Assembly: GCF_014137855.1 (NCBI RefSeq)
Contig: NZ_JACGWT010000001.1
Location: 682,001 to 746,000 of the forward strand
DNA from: Microlunatus kandeliicorticis
Lineage (GTDB): Bacteria; Actinomycetota; Actinomycetes; Propionibacteriales; Propionibacteriaceae
DNA: 64,000 nucleotides
Direction: 5' to 3'
Part shown: one piece after another, positions 28,762-37,854 of the stretch
Layout of the letters: each line of letters starts with the position of its first letter
Position numbering within the stretch: position 1 is the first letter of the stretch
The notes under the pieces: model-generated
What the model was told of the DNA's origin: nothing
The model's input: only the letters and a program-made list of their open reading frames with translations
Database searches by the model: none
Position numbers and translations under genes: made by a program

Positions 28762-30219
28762 GGCGAGCCGCGGGCTGCTGCGGTCCTCGGTGGCCACCAG
28801 CACGTCGAGGGCGAGCTCGGTCATGGCGGCGCGCAACCCGGCCCGGGTCGGGTCGTCCCACAGGTTGACCAGCTCGCCCGGGTCGGTGGTCAGGTCGTAG
28901 AGCTCACCGGTCCGCGCCCGGTCGGTGGCCGGCGGCCCGTGGTGGACGATGATCTTGGTCTGCGCCGTCCTGATCATGGTGGTGTGCACCGGCGGGTCGT
29001 AGGGGTGGCCGCTGTCCCGGTAGCTGCAGGTGGCCCAGCCGCGGTGCCCGGTCGCCGTGCCGTCGGCCAGTCCGAGCAGCGACCGGCCCTGCTGTCGGGG
29101 GAGCGAGGACCCCGACAGCTCGGTGATCGTCGCGGTCAGGTCGATCCACTGGACCAAGTCCTCGACCACCGTGCCGGGTGCGATCCGGCCGGGCCAGCGG
29201 ACCAGCAGCGGCACCCGCACCGCGCAGTCGTAGAGCATCGGCCCCTTGAGCAGCAGCTGGTGGTCACCGAGCAGCTCACCGTGGTCGGAGGTGAAGACCA
29301 CCACCGTGTCCTGCGCCAGGCCCTGTTCGTCGAGGAGGTCGAGGATCCGGCCCACTTCGTCGTCGACCAGGCTGACCATCGCGTAGTAGTCGGCGCGGAT
29401 CTCGGCGAGCTCGGCGGCGGTGTAGTCGAGGTAGCCCGGCGCGTGGCCGGCGTAGGAGGCCCGCGACGCCTCGCGCAGGATCGCCGGCTTGTCGTCGAGC
29501 TCGCCGGGCCGGGTGAGAGGCGGGGCCAGCGCGGCCGGGTCGTACCGGGCCCGGTACTCCGCGGGCGCCCCGAACGCGTGGTGCGGGTCGAAGAAGTTGG
29601 CCACCAGGAAGAACGGGCGGCCCTCGGGCCGGCCGTCGCGGAGGTACTCCACGGTCCGGTCGCCGACCCAGCGCGAGTAGTGCGCCTCGGTGGGCACCAC
29701 GTCGACCGCGGTGCCGGCCACCCCGGCGGGTCCTGGTCGGCGCCGGCGGCCGTCCGGCCCGCGCCCGAACAGCCGGTCGTGCAGCACGGGGTGCGCGGTG
29801 GCCAGCCAGCGGTGGTAGGCGTTCTCGGAGCTCCCGGGATACGGGTCGTGCGCCCACTGCCAGACCCGCACGCCGGGCGGGGCGGTCTCGGTGCGGCCGC
29901 CGTCGCAGGCGTCCAGGTGCCACTTGCCGATCACGCCGCAGTCGTAGCCGACCTCGGCCAGCGCCTGCGGCAGCAGCCGGGTCCCCGGCGGCAGACCGAC
30001 GCCGTTGGCCCACAGCCCGTGGGTCTGCGGATAGCAGCCGGTCATCAGCGAGGCACGCGACGGCGCGCACACCGGCGACTGGACGTAGCACCCGTCGAAC
30101 CGGGCGCCCGAGGCGGCCAGCCGATCCAGGTGCGGGGTGTCGATCTCCGGATTGCCCGCCACGCCGAGCGCGTCCGCGCGCTGCTGGTCGGTGCAGATCA
30201 GCAGCACGTTCGGTCCCAC
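28753..30219 (-). CDS. type I sulfatase
   Basis: This 488-residue protein is a predicted sulfate ester hydrolase. The sulfatase signature Cys51-A-Pro-Ser-Arg in CAPSRASLMTG is intact, so Cys51 should be converted to formylglycine by a separate enzyme. Metal ligands are in the opening NVLLICTDQQRAD (Asp11-Gln12) and FTSDHGELLGDH. The family block VIGKWHLDACDGGRTE follows the usual position. No signal peptide is visible, so it is probably cytoplasmic, which fits desulfation of an imported compound. GTG 30219 is the start. No sulfatase-maturase is in the window. The gene ends inside the 14-bp tandem repeat. Confidence 0.92.
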   Translation of the reverse strand: MGPNVLLICTDQQRADALGVAGNPEIDTPHLDRLAASGARFDGCYVQSPVCAPSRASLMTGCYPQTHGLWANGVGLPPGTRLLPQALAEVGYDCGVIGKWHLDACDGGRTETAPPGVRVWQWAHDPYPGSSENAYHRWLATAHPVLHDRLFGRGPDGRRRRPGPAGVAGTAVDVVPTEAHYSRWVGDRTVEYLRDGRPEGRPFFLVANFFDPHHAFGAPAEYRARYDPAALAPPLTRPGELDDKPAILREASRASYAGHAPGYLDYTAAELAEIRADYYAMVSLVDDEVGRILDLLDEQGLAQDTVVVFTSDHGELLGDHQLLLKGPMLYDCAVRVPLLVRWPGRIAPGTVVEDLVQWIDLTATITELSGSSLPRQQGRSLLGLADGTATGHRGWATCSYRDSGHPYDPPVHTTMIRTAQTKIIVHHGPPATDRARTGELYDLTTDPGELVNLWDDPTRAGLRAAMTELALDVLVATEDRSSPRLAFW

Positions 30220-30306
30220 GACCTCCGGACCCTACGCCGACGGCTGCTGGTGAGCGATTGACGGCGCAGGTCGACCGCGCGGTGGCAAATTACTTCAGGC
30301 TTCTGA

Positions 30307-30335
30307 TTGTTGAAGCTTCAGGTGTGACTTATCGT
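30307..30335 (+). promoter_or_regulatory. Candidate promoter of the membrane histidine kinase
   Basis: TTGTTG (30307-30312) and TATCGT (30330-30335) are separated by 17 bases in an unusually AT-rich patch. The start codon GTG 30473 lies about 130 bases downstream. Confidence 0.5.
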
Positions 30336-30472
30336 TTCCGCTGGTCACAGCCTTCCGTCGGGGGAGGATGCGCCGGGCCGTCGTCGGTCACCGCTGGTCG
30401 CCGCTCGCGCACCGCGCGTCCGGGTCCCGGTACCGCTCCGTCTCGCATCCTCGGTCGCCGGAGGGGGCTGCT

Positions 30473-32596
30473 GTGTCGTCGGTCGGTCATCGTGCCGCCG
30501 TCCCCGTCGCGGGCCGGCTCGCGCCCTGGTGGCGGATGGCGACCCGGGCCGGGAGCACCGGCAGCTCGGCGACCCGTCGGATCGTCCGGCTGGTGGTCTG
30601 CGCGCTGGTGGCGATCGTGCTGCTGGTCGTGGTCGGAGCCTCCGCGATGGCGCTGCTCCGGCACCAGCTGGTCACCCTGGCCGACCGGATCGAACCGCAG
30701 ACCCACCTCAACCGCGAGCTCGAGCAGTCGCTCACCGTCGCGCGCGACCAGGCCCGGGACTACCAGCTCACCGGCGTCGCGGGCTTCGCCGACGCCTACC
30801 GGACCGCGCGACCCGAGCTGGGCCGCCGGCTCGACGCGTTCGTCCCGGCGTTCGCCGGCGACCCCGAGCTGGCCGAGGTCGCGGCGGCCGAGCACCGGGC
30901 GGCGGTGGCCTGGCTGACCCGGTTCGGCGATCCCGCCGTGGCCGGCCCCGGCAGCGAGGACCGGACGGCCGCCTCGGCCGCCGCCTTCGAGCGGGTGGTC
31001 GCCCTCAACGACCGGCTCGAGGACCTGCTCCAGCGCCGCACCGTCGACCTGGTGGCGTCCAGTACCGCGTTGCTGGCGGGCGGGATCGTCGCCATCGCGG
31101 CCATCGCCGTGCTCGGCACGCTGCTGGTGCTGTGGCCCGGCCTCGCCGCGCTCCGGTCGATCGGGCCGCCGCTGCAGTCGTTGTACGCGACCGCGCAGGC
31201 CCAGCGGTCCGGCCGGCTCGCCGCCCGGGCCGACCCCGAGCACGGGGTGGCCGAGATCCGTGCGGTCGCCTCGGCGTTCAACGACCTCGCCGACAACAAC
31301 GAGCGCAACCAGGCGCGGCTGGCCGCCGACCTGGCCAACACCCAGTTCGTCGCCCGGCTGAGCCGCCAGGTCAACCACACCCTCGACCTCGACGCCGTCA
31401 TCACCCCGAGCCTGCCGCCGATCGCGGACTGGTTCGGGGCCGCCGCCGCCTGGATCCGGGTCTGGGACGGCACCGCGGACGTCCCCGGCGAAGGCATCGT
31501 CGGCTTCCACCCGCCCGAGGCGGCTCCGTCCTCACCGCTGGTATTGATCAACACCGCCCGGCACGTCGCGACCCTGGCCTGGCTGCGGGAGACCTGCCAC
31601 GTGATCGACCCCGACGTGCCCCCGGACCGCGACTACCTCGCGCCCGGGGAGCACCAGGCGCTGGTCGGTCACCTGCAGCACCTCGGTCACCGGAACGTGG
31701 TGATCGCGCCGCTCGGCTCGGGTCACGACGTCCTCGGCTACCTCGCCCTGGCCCGGCCGCCGGACCGGCGGTGGAGCGCCGAGGACGTCGACGCGCTGCA
31801 CCGGATCGGCCAGGTGCTCGGCCAGGCCATCGTCCACGCCCGGGTGTTCCGCCGCGAGCAGCAGCTGGTCGCCGAGCTGCAGGAGCTCGACGCCCGCAAG
31901 CAGAACTTCGTCTCGATGGTCTCGCACGAGCTGCGGACCCCGTTGGCCGCGATCGTCGGCCACCTCGAGCTGGTCCAGGGCGGCGACCTCGGTGAGGTGG
32001 CGCCGACCTTCGAGCGGTCGCTGTCGGCGATGAGCCGGAACAGCGCGCGCCTGGGCCGGCTGATCGAGGACCTGCTGGTGATCTCGCGGGTTGAGGGGTC
32101 CGACGAGAGCAGCCACCGGCTGGTCGACCTCTGCGAGCTGGCCGGTGACGTCTGCCAGATGCACGAGAACCGGGCGGCCAGCGGCGAGGTGGCGATCCGG
32201 CTGCACACCGCCGGACGGGTCGAGGTGACCGGCAACGACCAGGAGCTCGAGCGGGTCATCAGCAACCTGCTGGGCAACGCGATCAAGTTCAGCCCGCCGG
32301 GCAGCCGGATCGACGTCCAGGTCGGCCAGGTCGGCGACGACGCCGTGCTCTGCGTCCGCGACCAGGGTCTGGGCATCTCCGAGGCCGACCAGAGACAGCT
32401 GTTCGACCGCTTCTTCCGGGCCTCGAACGCGCTGGCCAGCGGCATCCCGGGGACCGGGCTCGGGCTGGCGATCACCAAGCAGATCGTCACCAAGCACCGC
32501 GGGACGATCGCCGTCAGCTCCGAGGTCGGGCGCGGCAGCACCTTCACCGTGACCCTGCCGCGGGACTTCCGGCACGCCCGCCCGCCGACCGACTGA
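30473..32596 (+). CDS. membrane sensor histidine kinase with GAF domain
   Basis: This 707-residue kinase has a membrane segment at residues 33-58 (IVRLVVCALVAIVLLVVVGASA), an extracytoplasmic helical sensing part (about 60-190; DQARDYQLTGVAGFADAYR is a CHASE3-like pattern), a second membrane segment at about 195-220, a HAMP-like linker, a GAF domain (about 290-450) and the kinase core. The phosphorylated His lies in MVSHELRTPLAAIV; ATP-binding boxes are NLLGNAIKFSPPG, VRDQGLGIS and GTGLGLAITKQIV. GTG 30473 is 5-6 bases after GGAGGGGG; the longer frame back to 30368 lacks such a site. No response regulator is next to it. Confidence 0.92.
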   Translation: MSSVGHRAAVPVAGRLAPWWRMATRAGSTGSSATRRIVRLVVCALVAIVLLVVVGASAMALLRHQLVTLADRIEPQTHLNRELEQSLTVARDQARDYQLTGVAGFADAYRTARPELGRRLDAFVPAFAGDPELAEVAAAEHRAAVAWLTRFGDPAVAGPGSEDRTAASAAAFERVVALNDRLEDLLQRRTVDLVASSTALLAGGIVAIAAIAVLGTLLVLWPGLAALRSIGPPLQSLYATAQAQRSGRLAARADPEHGVAEIRAVASAFNDLADNNERNQARLAADLANTQFVARLSRQVNHTLDLDAVITPSLPPIADWFGAAAAWIRVWDGTADVPGEGIVGFHPPEAAPSSPLVLINTARHVATLAWLRETCHVIDPDVPPDRDYLAPGEHQALVGHLQHLGHRNVVIAPLGSGHDVLGYLALARPPDRRWSAEDVDALHRIGQVLGQAIVHARVFRREQQLVAELQELDARKQNFVSMVSHELRTPLAAIVGHLELVQGGDLGEVAPTFERSLSAMSRNSARLGRLIEDLLVISRVEGSDESSHRLVDLCELAGDVCQMHENRAASGEVAIRLHTAGRVEVTGNDQELERVISNLLGNAIKFSPPGSRIDVQVGQVGDDAVLCVRDQGLGISEADQRQLFDRFFRASNALASGIPGTGLGLAITKQIVTKHRGTIAVSSEVGRGSTFTVTLPRDFRHARPPTD

Positions 32597-32672
32597 GCGG
32601 CCCCGGTCGGAGGTCGGCGCCCGCTCCCGTCGAGCCCGGCGGGACGATTCGCGTTCCGGGCGACCGGGTGTG

Positions 32673-32678
32673 TATCTT
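32673..32678 (+). promoter_or_regulatory. Candidate -10 box before the tRNA genes
   Basis: TATCTT at 32673-32678, 46 bases before tRNA-Thr, is the only AT-rich box here. A convincing -35 hexamer is not seen, so this is weak. Confidence 0.3.
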
Positions 32679-32723
32679 TGTGCGTCGGCGCGGGACCCCT
32701 CCCGGATCCCTCGCACCAGACCT

Positions 32724-32796
32724 GCCCCTATAGCTCAGTCGGCAGAGCGTCTCCATGGTAAGGAGAAGGTCTGCGGTTCGATTCCGCATGGGGGCT
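32724..32796 (+). tRNA. tRNA-Thr (GGT)
   Basis: A 73-base cloverleaf can be drawn. The acceptor GCCCCTA (32724-32730) pairs with TGGGGGC (32789-32795). The anticodon stem TCTCC/GGAGA encloses the loop ATGGTAA, giving anticodon GGT. The T arm is TGCGG-TTCGATT-CCGCA. CCA is not encoded. It precedes tRNA-Met and rpmG, as in many actinobacteria. Confidence 0.97.
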
Positions 32797-32850
32797 CGGA
32801 AGTCAGGCAGCGCGACCGGTCGTCGACCGGCCGCGGACGCCAGCACTCCG

Positions 32851-32924
32851 GGCGGGGTAGCTCAGTTGGTGAGAGCGCACGACTCATAATCGTGAGGTCG
32901 CGGGTTCGAGTCCCGCCCCCGCTA
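32851..32924 (+). tRNA. tRNA-Met (CAT)
   Basis: A 74-base cloverleaf is seen. The acceptor GGCGGGG pairs with CCCCGCT (G-T wobble at the end). The anticodon stem CACGA/TCGTG encloses CTCATAA, anticodon CAT. The T arm is GCGGG-TTCGAGT-CCCGC. The paired first base and the position beside rpmG suggest the elongator form. CCA is not encoded. Confidence 0.96.
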
Positions 32925-33001
32925 CCGGCGTCGCGGACCGTTGCCGGACCCCACCGTGGACAGCACGACACCTCGCCCTGGCGGGCGGAAGTGAGGACAT
33001 C

Positions 33002-33169
33002 ATGGCCAAGGCCTCGGACGTTCGGCCGAAGATCACCATGGCTTGCACCGAGTGCAAGTCGCGGAACTACATCACCAAGAAGAACCGTCGGAACGACCCC
33101 GACCGGCTCGAGCTCAAGAAGTTCTGCCCGCGCTGCCACAGCCACACCGCGCACCGCGAGACCCGCTGA
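33002..33169 (+). CDS. rpmG: 50S ribosomal protein L33
   Basis: This 55-residue ribosomal protein starts at ATG 33002 and stops at TGA 33167-33169. It has the zinc-binding four-cysteine form: [12 protein letters not shown] and [16 protein letters not shown] give two CxxC pairs. The length and sequence match the family. The neighbours upstream are two tRNA genes. The order rpmG-hadA-hadB is conserved in actinobacteria; here an extra gene (cbiX-like) lies between. Confidence 0.97.
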   Translation: MAKASDVRPKITMACTECKSRNYITKKNRRNDPDRLELKKFCPRCHSHTAHRETR

Positions 33170-33193
33170 TCATCGGGGACACCCCGCACCACC

Positions 33194-33222
33194 CAGAGCC
33201 GTCCGCCTCGCGGGCGGCTCTG
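33194..33222 (+). terminator. Strong hairpin after rpmG
   Basis: CAGAGCCGTCCGC (33194-33206) and GCGGGCGGCTCTG (33210-33222) pair with one G-T wobble around a 3-base CTC loop. TCTGT follows, which is a poor U tract. It could be a terminator of rpmG, but it ends 3 bases before the likely start of the next gene. Confidence 0.6.
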
Positions 33223-33225
33223 TCT

Positions 33226-33954
33226 GTGCTGTCCGGGCCCGGGGCGGGAGCGGCCGGCGTCCCGCTGATCGGGCTCGCCCACGGCAGCCGGCACCCCGAC
33301 GCGGCCGCCTCGCTCGAGCGGCTGCTCGCGGCCGTCGCCCGGGTCGCGCCGGTACCGGTCCAGCCCGCCTACCTCGACCTGCTCGAGCCGGACCTGCCCG
33401 CGGCCGCCGCCGCCCTGGCCGCCGCCGGGCACCGCCGCGCGGTCGCCGTGCCGCTGCTGTTCACCAGCGCCTTCCATGCCACCGTCGACGTCCCGCAGAG
33501 CGCGCAGGAGGCGATCGCCGGGACCGGGCTCGACCTGCGGATCGCGCCGATCCTCGGCACCGGCGACGACGCCGCCGCGCTGCTCGACCGCGTCCTCACC
33601 GAGCTGCCCGCCGATCCCGGGGCGGAGGTGCTGCTCTACGCCGTCGGTTCGAGCGACGAGGCGGCCAACGACGCCGTCCGCGCGCTCGCCGCCCGGCTGA
33701 CCGCGCTCCGCGGCGCGCCGGTCCGGGCCGCGTTCGGCACCCGCCCCCCACGCGGCGTCGAGCTGCTCGAGGCCCGGCTGGCCGATCCGCTGCGCACGCG
33801 GCCGCTGGTCGTCGTCCCGCTGTTCACTGCGCCCGGGCTGCTGCTCGACCCGATGACCGCCGCGGCCCGCGAGCACGGCGTCCCGATCACCGGGCCGCTC
33901 GAGGGGCGGCTGGCCGCCCTCGTCCTCGACCGGTACCGCCAGGCGCTCGGCTGA
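33226..33954 (+). CDS. sirohydrochlorin chelatase family protein (CbiX/SirB-like)
   Basis: This 242-residue protein is a two-lobed class II chelatase that inserts Fe2+ or Co2+ into sirohydrochlorin for sirohaem or cobalamin. It has two similar halves: GLAHGSRHPDAAASLERLL with the metal-binding His in the first, LLYAVGSSDEAANDAVRAL and LVVVPLFTAPGLLLDPM in the second. VAVPLLFTSAFHATVDVP carries the second metal-site His. The start is the first in-frame GTG at 33226, only 3 bases after a strong hairpin and without a clear ribosome site; the frame runs on upstream through rpmG but that sequence is not conserved. Its presence between rpmG and hadA is not usual. Confidence 0.8.
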   Translation: MLSGPGAGAAGVPLIGLAHGSRHPDAAASLERLLAAVARVAPVPVQPAYLDLLEPDLPAAAAALAAAGHRRAVAVPLLFTSAFHATVDVPQSAQEAIAGTGLDLRIAPILGTGDDAAALLDRVLTELPADPGAEVLLYAVGSSDEAANDAVRALAARLTALRGAPVRAAFGTRPPRGVELLEARLADPLRTRPLVVVPLFTAPGLLLDPMTAAAREHGVPITGPLEGRLAALVLDRYRQALG

Positions 33955-33995
33955 GCGCGCACGGCGCGCGTCGCCCGGCCCGGTAGGTTGCTGGC

Positions 33996-34427
33996 ATGCC
34001 GATCTCCGAGGCGCACGCCGGGCGGACCTACCCGCCCACCGCGCCGTACCCGGTGAGCGCCACCAAGATCGCCGAGTTCGCCGACGCGATCGGCGAGACC
34101 GACCCGGCGCACCGGGGACCGGACGCGATCGCCCCGCCCACGTTCGTGGTGGTCGTCTCCCACCACGCCTGGGAGCAGATGTTCGACGACCCCGAGCTGG
34201 GCCTCGCGCTGCGCCGGATCGTCCACGGCGACCAGAAGTTCACCTTCCACCGCCCGGTCCGGGCCGGGGACGAGCTCGCCGCCACGGTGACCATCGACAA
34301 GGTCCGGGTCCGGGGCAGCGCCGACATCATCTCCGCCTCGCTCGAGGTGACCGCGGGCGACGAGCCCGTGTGCACGGCCGCCGCCACCTTCTTCCACTCC
34401 CGCGAGACCGCGGAGGCGAGCGCGTGA
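33996..34427 (+). CDS. hadA: (3R)-hydroxyacyl-ACP dehydratase subunit HadA
   Basis: This 143-residue protein is the FAS1-like MaoC subunit (UPF0336 type) that dehydrates 3-hydroxyacyl-ACP with HadB in fatty acid/mycolic-type elongation. It has a hot-dog fold pattern: YPVSATKIAEFADAIGETDP, APPTFVVVVSHHAWEQM, and HGDQKFTFHRPVRAGDELAA. It lacks the His/Asp catalytic motif, as expected for HadA, which supplies structural support. ATG 33996 is the start. It overlaps hadB by 4 bases. No hadC follows, unlike mycobacteria. Confidence 0.9.
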   Translation: MPISEAHAGRTYPPTAPYPVSATKIAEFADAIGETDPAHRGPDAIAPPTFVVVVSHHAWEQMFDDPELGLALRRIVHGDQKFTFHRPVRAGDELAATVTIDKVRVRGSADIISASLEVTAGDEPVCTAAATFFHSRETAEASA

Positions 34428-34849
34428 GCGTCGAGCCGGGGGACCGGCTGCCCACGCTCACCGTCCGGATCACCCGCACCGACCTGGTCCGCTACGCCGG
34501 CGCCTCGGGCGACTTCAACCCGATCCACCACTCCGACTTCTTCGCCGACCGGGTCGGGCTGCCGGGCGTGATCGCGCACGGCATGCTCACCATGGCCACC
34601 GCACTGCGGGTGGTCACCGACTGGGCCGGCGGGGCCGCCGCCGTCCGTTCCTACACCGCCCGGTTCACCAAGCCGGTGGTCGTGCCCGACGACGGGGTCG
34701 GAGCCGAGCTGGTCGTCGAGGCCACCGTGACCGCGGTCGCCGACGGCGTCGCCACCGTCGGCATCGAGGCGACCTGCGCCGGCGAGAAGGTGCTCGGGAT
34801 GGCCCGCGCCGAGGTCGACCTGTCGGCCGTCGCCGGGGGCGCCGCGTGA
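34424..34849 (+). CDS. hadB: (3R)-hydroxyacyl-ACP dehydratase subunit HadB
   Basis: This 141-residue protein is the catalytic MaoC-type subunit. The hydratase motif is complete: YAGASGDFNPIHHSDFFAD with the Asp and His, and GVIAHGMLTMATALRVVTDW as the following helix. It pairs with HadA directly upstream (GTGA overlap) to form the dehydratase heterodimer. GTG 34424 is the start; its stop overlaps the start of murB. Placement before the ribosomal genes is conserved in actinobacteria. Confidence 0.92.
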   Translation: MSVEPGDRLPTLTVRITRTDLVRYAGASGDFNPIHHSDFFADRVGLPGVIAHGMLTMATALRVVTDWAGGAAAVRSYTARFTKPVVVPDDGVGAELVVEATVTAVADGVATVGIEATCAGEKVLGMARAEVDLSAVAGGAA

Positions 34850-35889
34850 GCACGACCAAGCTCCGGGTCGAGCAGCTCTCCGCGCACACCACGCTCAGGG
34901 TCGGCGGTCCGGCCACGCACTGGGTCGAGGCATCCACCGAGGCCGAGATCATCGAGGCGGTCCGCGCGGCCGACCGGGCCGGTGAGCCGGTGCTGATGCT
35001 CGGGGGCGGATCGAACCTGCTGGTCGGCGACCAGGGGTTCGACGGCACCGTCGTCGCGGTCACCAGCCGGGGGATCACCGCCGAGGTGAGCGGGTGCTTC
35101 GGGGCCGAGGTGACCGTGGCCGCCGGTGAGCCCTGGGACGACCTGGTCGCCCACACCGTCGCGCAGGGCTGGTCCGGGCTCGAGGCGCTGTCCGGGATCC
35201 CGGGGCTGACCGGGGCCACCCCGATCCAGAACGTCGGGGCCTACGGCGCCGAGGTCGCCCACACCCTCGCGGTCGTCCACACCTGGGACCGGGAGACCGG
35301 GGCCCGGGCCCGGTTCGCCGCCGCCGACTGCAGGTTCGGCTACCGGACGTCGCGGTTCAAGCAGCAACCCGGGCGCTACGTCGTGCTCTCGGTGACCTTC
35401 CAGCTGCCGCTCGCCGACCTGTCGGCGCCGGTCCGCTACGCCCAGCTCGCCGACACGCTCGGGGTCGCCGTCGGCAAGCGGGTGCCCGCCGCCGAGGTGC
35501 GCGCCGCCGTCCTCGCGCTCCGGCGGAGCAAGGGGATGGTCCTCGACGCCGACGACCCCGACACCTGGAGCGCGGGGTCGTTCTTCACCAACCCGGTGCT
35601 GACCGCCGACCGGGCCGAGCTGCTGCCGCCGGAGGCGCCGCGCTTCCCCCAGCCCGACGGCAGCGTCAAGACCAGTGCGGCCTGGCTGATTGAGCACGCC
35701 GGCTTCGGCCGCGGCTACGGCATGCCGCCGGCCACGCTGTCGACCAAGCACACGCTCGCCCTGACCAACCGCGGTGGTGCCCGTGCCGCGGACCTGTTGA
35801 CCCTGGCCCGGTGCGTCCGCACCGGGGTGGCCGACGCGTTCGGGGTCACCCTCGAACCCGAGCCCGTGCTGGTCGGCTGCGCCCTCTGA
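34846..35889 (+). CDS. murB: UDP-N-acetylenolpyruvoylglucosamine reductase MurB
   Basis: This 347-residue FAD enzyme reduces UDP-GlcNAc-enolpyruvate to UDP-MurNAc with NADPH, the second committed step of peptidoglycan synthesis. FAD-binding blocks are TTLRVGGPATHWVEA, VLMLGGGSNLLVGDQGF, LEALSGIPGLTGATPIQNVGAYG and FGYRTSRFK. The C-terminal substrate part has WSAGSFFTNPVL with the catalytic Ser, and KTSAAWLIEHAGF. It is a type I MurB with the usual length. GTG 34846 overlaps the hadB stop (GTGA), so the three genes form an operon. Confidence 0.97.
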   Translation: MSTTKLRVEQLSAHTTLRVGGPATHWVEASTEAEIIEAVRAADRAGEPVLMLGGGSNLLVGDQGFDGTVVAVTSRGITAEVSGCFGAEVTVAAGEPWDDLVAHTVAQGWSGLEALSGIPGLTGATPIQNVGAYGAEVAHTLAVVHTWDRETGARARFAAADCRFGYRTSRFKQQPGRYVVLSVTFQLPLADLSAPVRYAQLADTLGVAVGKRVPAAEVRAAVLALRRSKGMVLDADDPDTWSAGSFFTNPVLTADRAELLPPEAPRFPQPDGSVKTSAAWLIEHAGFGRGYGMPPATLSTKHTLALTNRGGARAADLLTLARCVRTGVADAFGVTLEPEPVLVGCAL

Positions 35890-35980
35890 GGGCGCACCGC
35901 CTGCACGCCCCGCACGCCCGCCGGCGGCCAGCGCCGGCCGACCCGTCCGAACCGATCCGCTGATCCGACTGGAGTGACCC

Positions 35981-37807
35981 GTGCCCACTGCCGACCGTCT
36001 GCCGCTGAGCGTCTGGGCCCCGCGGGCCGAGCGCGTCCGCCTGCTCGCCGGGGGCCGCGAGCTGTCGATGCGCCCCGGCGTCGGACCCGACGACGGCCCG
36101 TCCGACCGTCCCGAGGACGAGGGCTGGTGGGTGCCGGCCGAGCCGCTGCCCGCCGACCTCGGCGACGAGTTCGACTACGGCTACCTGCTCGACGACGAGA
36201 CCGAACCGACCCCGGACCCGCGGTCGCGCTGGCAGCCCGAGGGCGTCCACGGGCTCTCGCGGACCTTCGACCCGTCCCGGTACGCCTGGAGCGACGGGCT
36301 GTGGAAGGGCCGCCAGCTGCCCGGCGGCGTGATCTACGAGATGCACGTCGGCACCTTCACCCCGGAGGGGACGCTCGACTCGGCGATCGAGCGGCTCGAC
36401 CACCTGGCCGAGCTCGGCATCGACTTCGTCGAGCTGCTGCCGGTCAACGCCTACAACGGCGAGCACGGCTGGGGCTACGACGGCGTGCTCTGGTACGCCG
36501 TGCACCACAGCTACGGCGGGCCCGCGGCCTACCAGCGGTTCGTCGACGCCTGCCACCAGCGCGGCCTCGGGGTGATCCAGGACGTCGTCTACAACCACCT
36601 CGGGCCGAGCGGCAACTACCTGCCGAAGTTCGCGCCCTACTTCTCCGAGGGCGGCCAGAACACCTGGGGCGACTCGATCAACCTCGACGGCGAGGAGTCC
36701 GACGAGGTCCGCCGCTACATCATCGAGAACGCGCACATGTGGCTGCGCGACTACCACGTCGACGGGCTCCGGCTCGACGCCGTGCACGCGCTGCTCGACA
36801 CCCGGGCCATCCACGTGCTCGAGGAGCTGGCCATCGAGACCGAGGCCCTGAGCACCTTCCTCGGCCGCCCGCTCACCCTGATCGCCGAGTCGGACCTCAA
36901 CGACCCGCGGCTGATCACCAGCCGCGAGGGCGGCGGCTACGGGCTCAACGCCCAGTGGAGCGACGACTTCCACCACGCGCTCTACGTCAGCCTGACCGGC
37001 GACACCTCCGGTTACTACGCCGACTTCGAGAGCCTGGCCGCGCTGGGCAAGGTCTTCGAGTCCGGCTTCTTCCACGACGGCACCCGGTCGAGCTTCCGCG
37101 GCCGCGGTCACGGGATGAAGATCGACACCCTGCGCACCCCGACCTGGCGGCTGGTGGTCTGCCAGGACAACCACGACCAGATCGGCAACCGCGCCGACGG
37201 CCAGCGGCTCAGCGGCAAGCTCGACCACCAGCAGCTCCGGCTGGCCGCGCTGGTCACGCTGCTCAGCCCGTTCACCCCGATGATCTTCATGGGGGAGGAG
37301 TGGGGCGCGGCGACGCCCTGGCAGTTCTTCACCAGCCACCCGGAGCCCGAGCTGGCCGAGGCGGTGGCCAAGGGCCGGCTCGAGGAGTTCGCCCAGATGG
37401 ACTGGGACCCCGAGGCGGTCGCCGACCCGCAGGACCCGGAGACGTTCGCCCGGTCGAAGCTGGACTGGTCCGAGCTCGACCGAGCCGAGCACGCCGAGCT
37501 GCTGGCCTTCAACCGCGAGCTGCTCCGGCTCCGGCGTCGGTACCCCGACATCAGCGACCCGCGCTTCGACCGGGCCCTGGCCAGCGCGGACGACGAACAC
37601 GACTGGCTGGTGATCGAGCGGGGCGAGATCATCATCGCGGTCAACTTCAGCGGCGAGCCGGCCGAGCTCGAGGTGCCGGAGGTGCAGCAGGTGCTGCTCA
37701 CCGTCGGCGGGGTCGAGGTCGACGGCGGCGCCTTCACCCTGCCGCCGCACGGCGCGCTGGTGGCCCGGATCGACCTGCAGGACCGCGAGCGTCCCGGCCC
37801 GATCTGA
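35981..37807 (+). CDS. treZ: malto-oligosyltrehalose trehalohydrolase TreZ
   Basis: This 608-residue GH13 enzyme releases trehalose from maltooligosyl-trehalose in the TreY/TreZ route from glycogen. An N-terminal beta domain ([19 protein letters not shown]) leads to the barrel opening [17 protein letters not shown], the usual TreZ block. Catalytic residues are Asp266 (GLRLDAVHA), Glu303 ([10 protein letters not shown]) and Asp399 ([11 protein letters not shown]). [11 protein letters not shown] is another family block. GTG 35981 follows GGAG. Its usual partners treY and treX are not in the window. It lies between murB and a second glycosidase, apart from the normal conserved order. Confidence 0.95.
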   Translation: MPTADRLPLSVWAPRAERVRLLAGGRELSMRPGVGPDDGPSDRPEDEGWWVPAEPLPADLGDEFDYGYLLDDETEPTPDPRSRWQPEGVHGLSRTFDPSRYAWSDGLWKGRQLPGGVIYEMHVGTFTPEGTLDSAIERLDHLAELGIDFVELLPVNAYNGEHGWGYDGVLWYAVHHSYGGPAAYQRFVDACHQRGLGVIQDVVYNHLGPSGNYLPKFAPYFSEGGQNTWGDSINLDGEESDEVRRYIIENAHMWLRDYHVDGLRLDAVHALLDTRAIHVLEELAIETEALSTFLGRPLTLIAESDLNDPRLITSREGGGYGLNAQWSDDFHHALYVSLTGDTSGYYADFESLAALGKVFESGFFHDGTRSSFRGRGHGMKIDTLRTPTWRLVVCQDNHDQIGNRADGQRLSGKLDHQQLRLAALVTLLSPFTPMIFMGEEWGAATPWQFFTSHPEPELAEAVAKGRLEEFAQMDWDPEAVADPQDPETFARSKLDWSELDRAEHAELLAFNRELLRLRRRYPDISDPRFDRALASADDEHDWLVIERGEIIIAVNFSGEPAELEVPEVQQVLLTVGGVEVDGGAFTLPPHGALVARIDLQDRERPGPI

Positions 37808-37854
37808 TCAGCCCGCGGCGGGAGCGGCGAGCGCCATGGCATAGCGTCCCCGCC

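Noticed and set aside
33043-33225. N-terminal extension of the sirohydrochlorin chelatase gene
   Set aside because: It runs in another frame through rpmG and the hairpin; its product is Arg/His/Pro-rich and not chelatase-like.
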